Origin: Proteromonas lacertae
Lineage: Eukaryota; Sar; Bigyra; Opalinata; Proteromonadidae
NCBI GenBank assembly: GCA_002245135.1
Contig: NGBS01000891.1
Coordinates: forward strand, 37,372-101,371
Direction: 5' to 3'
Length of the DNA stretch: 64,000 nucleotides
Shown here: positions 63,501-64,000 of the stretch, piece after piece
Position numbering within the stretch: the first letter of the stretch is position 1
Layout of the letters: the number at the start of each line of letters is the position of its first letter
The notes under the pieces: generated by a model
Database searches by the model: none
The model's input: only the letters and a program-made list of their open reading frames with translations
What the model was told of the DNA's origin: nothing
Translations under genes and position numbers: made by a program

Positions 63501-64000
63501 TAACTAACTTTACACCTTCAGAGTTAATCAAATCTTTAACTATATTTTACTGATGGAATTCTGAAGTTGTTTGAATATTAAAAAATGCAGCTTGATTAAA
63601 ACAAGCCCTAAATGATTTTAGATTTTGAATATTGAGTAGGAAAATTTGTTTTTAGAGCATAATTTTATCAAAGAAAATCGATACATTAGAGTTACTAACT
63701 AAATAATTTAACTTGAGAATAAGTAATTATGAAAATTGATAAATAAGCATACTATTGAAACTAAAAATAGTAGTAAATAGTTCAATGTTATCAGGATATA
63801 TAAATATAATAATTAAAATGAAATATAAGATATATTTTTTCAATTGTAAAGAAGAACACCGATATAGTGTGTTATATTTGAGCATTTGCTTATTGAATGA
63901 TATTATTAACTAATAGCAACAAAAAATCAACAACTTAAAACAAAAAATATAGGGACAAAAAAACATAAATTATACCGTGCTTTATGAAATGGACGCATAG
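63501..64000. other. No gene seen
   Basis: AT-rich end of the window; nothing supportable beyond possible upstream remains of the transposase. Confidence 0.5.

Noticed and set aside
1-64000. tRNA, rRNA or CRISPR arrays
   Set aside because: No cloverleaf-like B-box (GGTTCGAxxCC) in a fitting context and no regular spaced repeats were found by eye; short AT-rich repeats are intron and low-complexity DNA.

Overview
This window is a compact, strongly AT-rich piece of a nuclear genome from a single-celled eukaryote. Signs of this are many very short spliceosomal introns (roughly 20-50 nt, GTAT...TAG), the standard stop codons, and eukaryote-only genes: WDR70, UMP1/POMP, a TBC RabGAP, a calpain-7-like protease, ENO4, CCDC6 and a class C GPCR. 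An ENO4-type enolase and an IQ-motif protein suggest a flagellated cell. The lineage is not fixed by what can be read here. A free-living or gut-dwelling protist, or a zoosporic fungus-like organism, would fit. No bacterial operons, rRNA, tRNA, CRISPR array or virus-like element was recognised.

Layout. 0.1-3.0 kb: two tandem paralogous EF-hand-like genes. 3.3-4.2 kb: a calcineurin-like phosphoesterase. 4.5-6.9 kb (-): an FHA (NIPP1-type)-WDR70 fusion. 6.9-9.7 kb: an ankyrin-CCCH zinc-finger gene. 9.9-11.9 kb: an SLC17-type transporter. 11.9-13.1 kb: an acyltransferase-3 gene. 13.3-17.7 kb (-): a small SAM-like protein and a long coiled-coil/zinc-finger protein with an Ala/Glu/Lys repeat. 18.1-19.9 kb: a secreted EGF protein. 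20-21.7 kb (-): an F-box-like-TBC protein. 22.1-23.9 kb: an MFS carrier. 24.3-31.2 kb (-): a giant calpain-7-like protease. 31.4-32.7 kb: a Q/P-rich protein. 32.8-38.1 kb: ENO4, a twin-CX9C protein, UMP1, a PAF-acetylhydrolase and CCDC6. 38.3-50.2 kb (-): one giant class C GPCR with nine tandem Venus-flytrap modules. 50.7-55.3 kb (-): a double-SPRY, double-P-loop NTPase of the Crinkler/RHS type, probably interrupted. 56.1-58.9 kb: an IQ-motif protein. 59.0-61.4 kb: a single-pass adhesion-like protein. 61.4-64 kb: gene-poor, with a decayed hAT/DUF659 transposase and two GC-rich patches.

The genes do not form a pathway; they are ordinary housekeeping and surface genes packed closely on both strands. 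The recurring theme is module multiplication and fusion. Examples are nine ligand-binding modules before one 7TM domain, about eight calpain C2-like modules, FHA joined to WDR70, F-box joined to TBC, and SPRY joined to NTPase. The giant receptor is the strongest candidate for an undescribed system. I traced its seven introns by hand and all keep frame, so it reads as one protein of about 3,850 residues.
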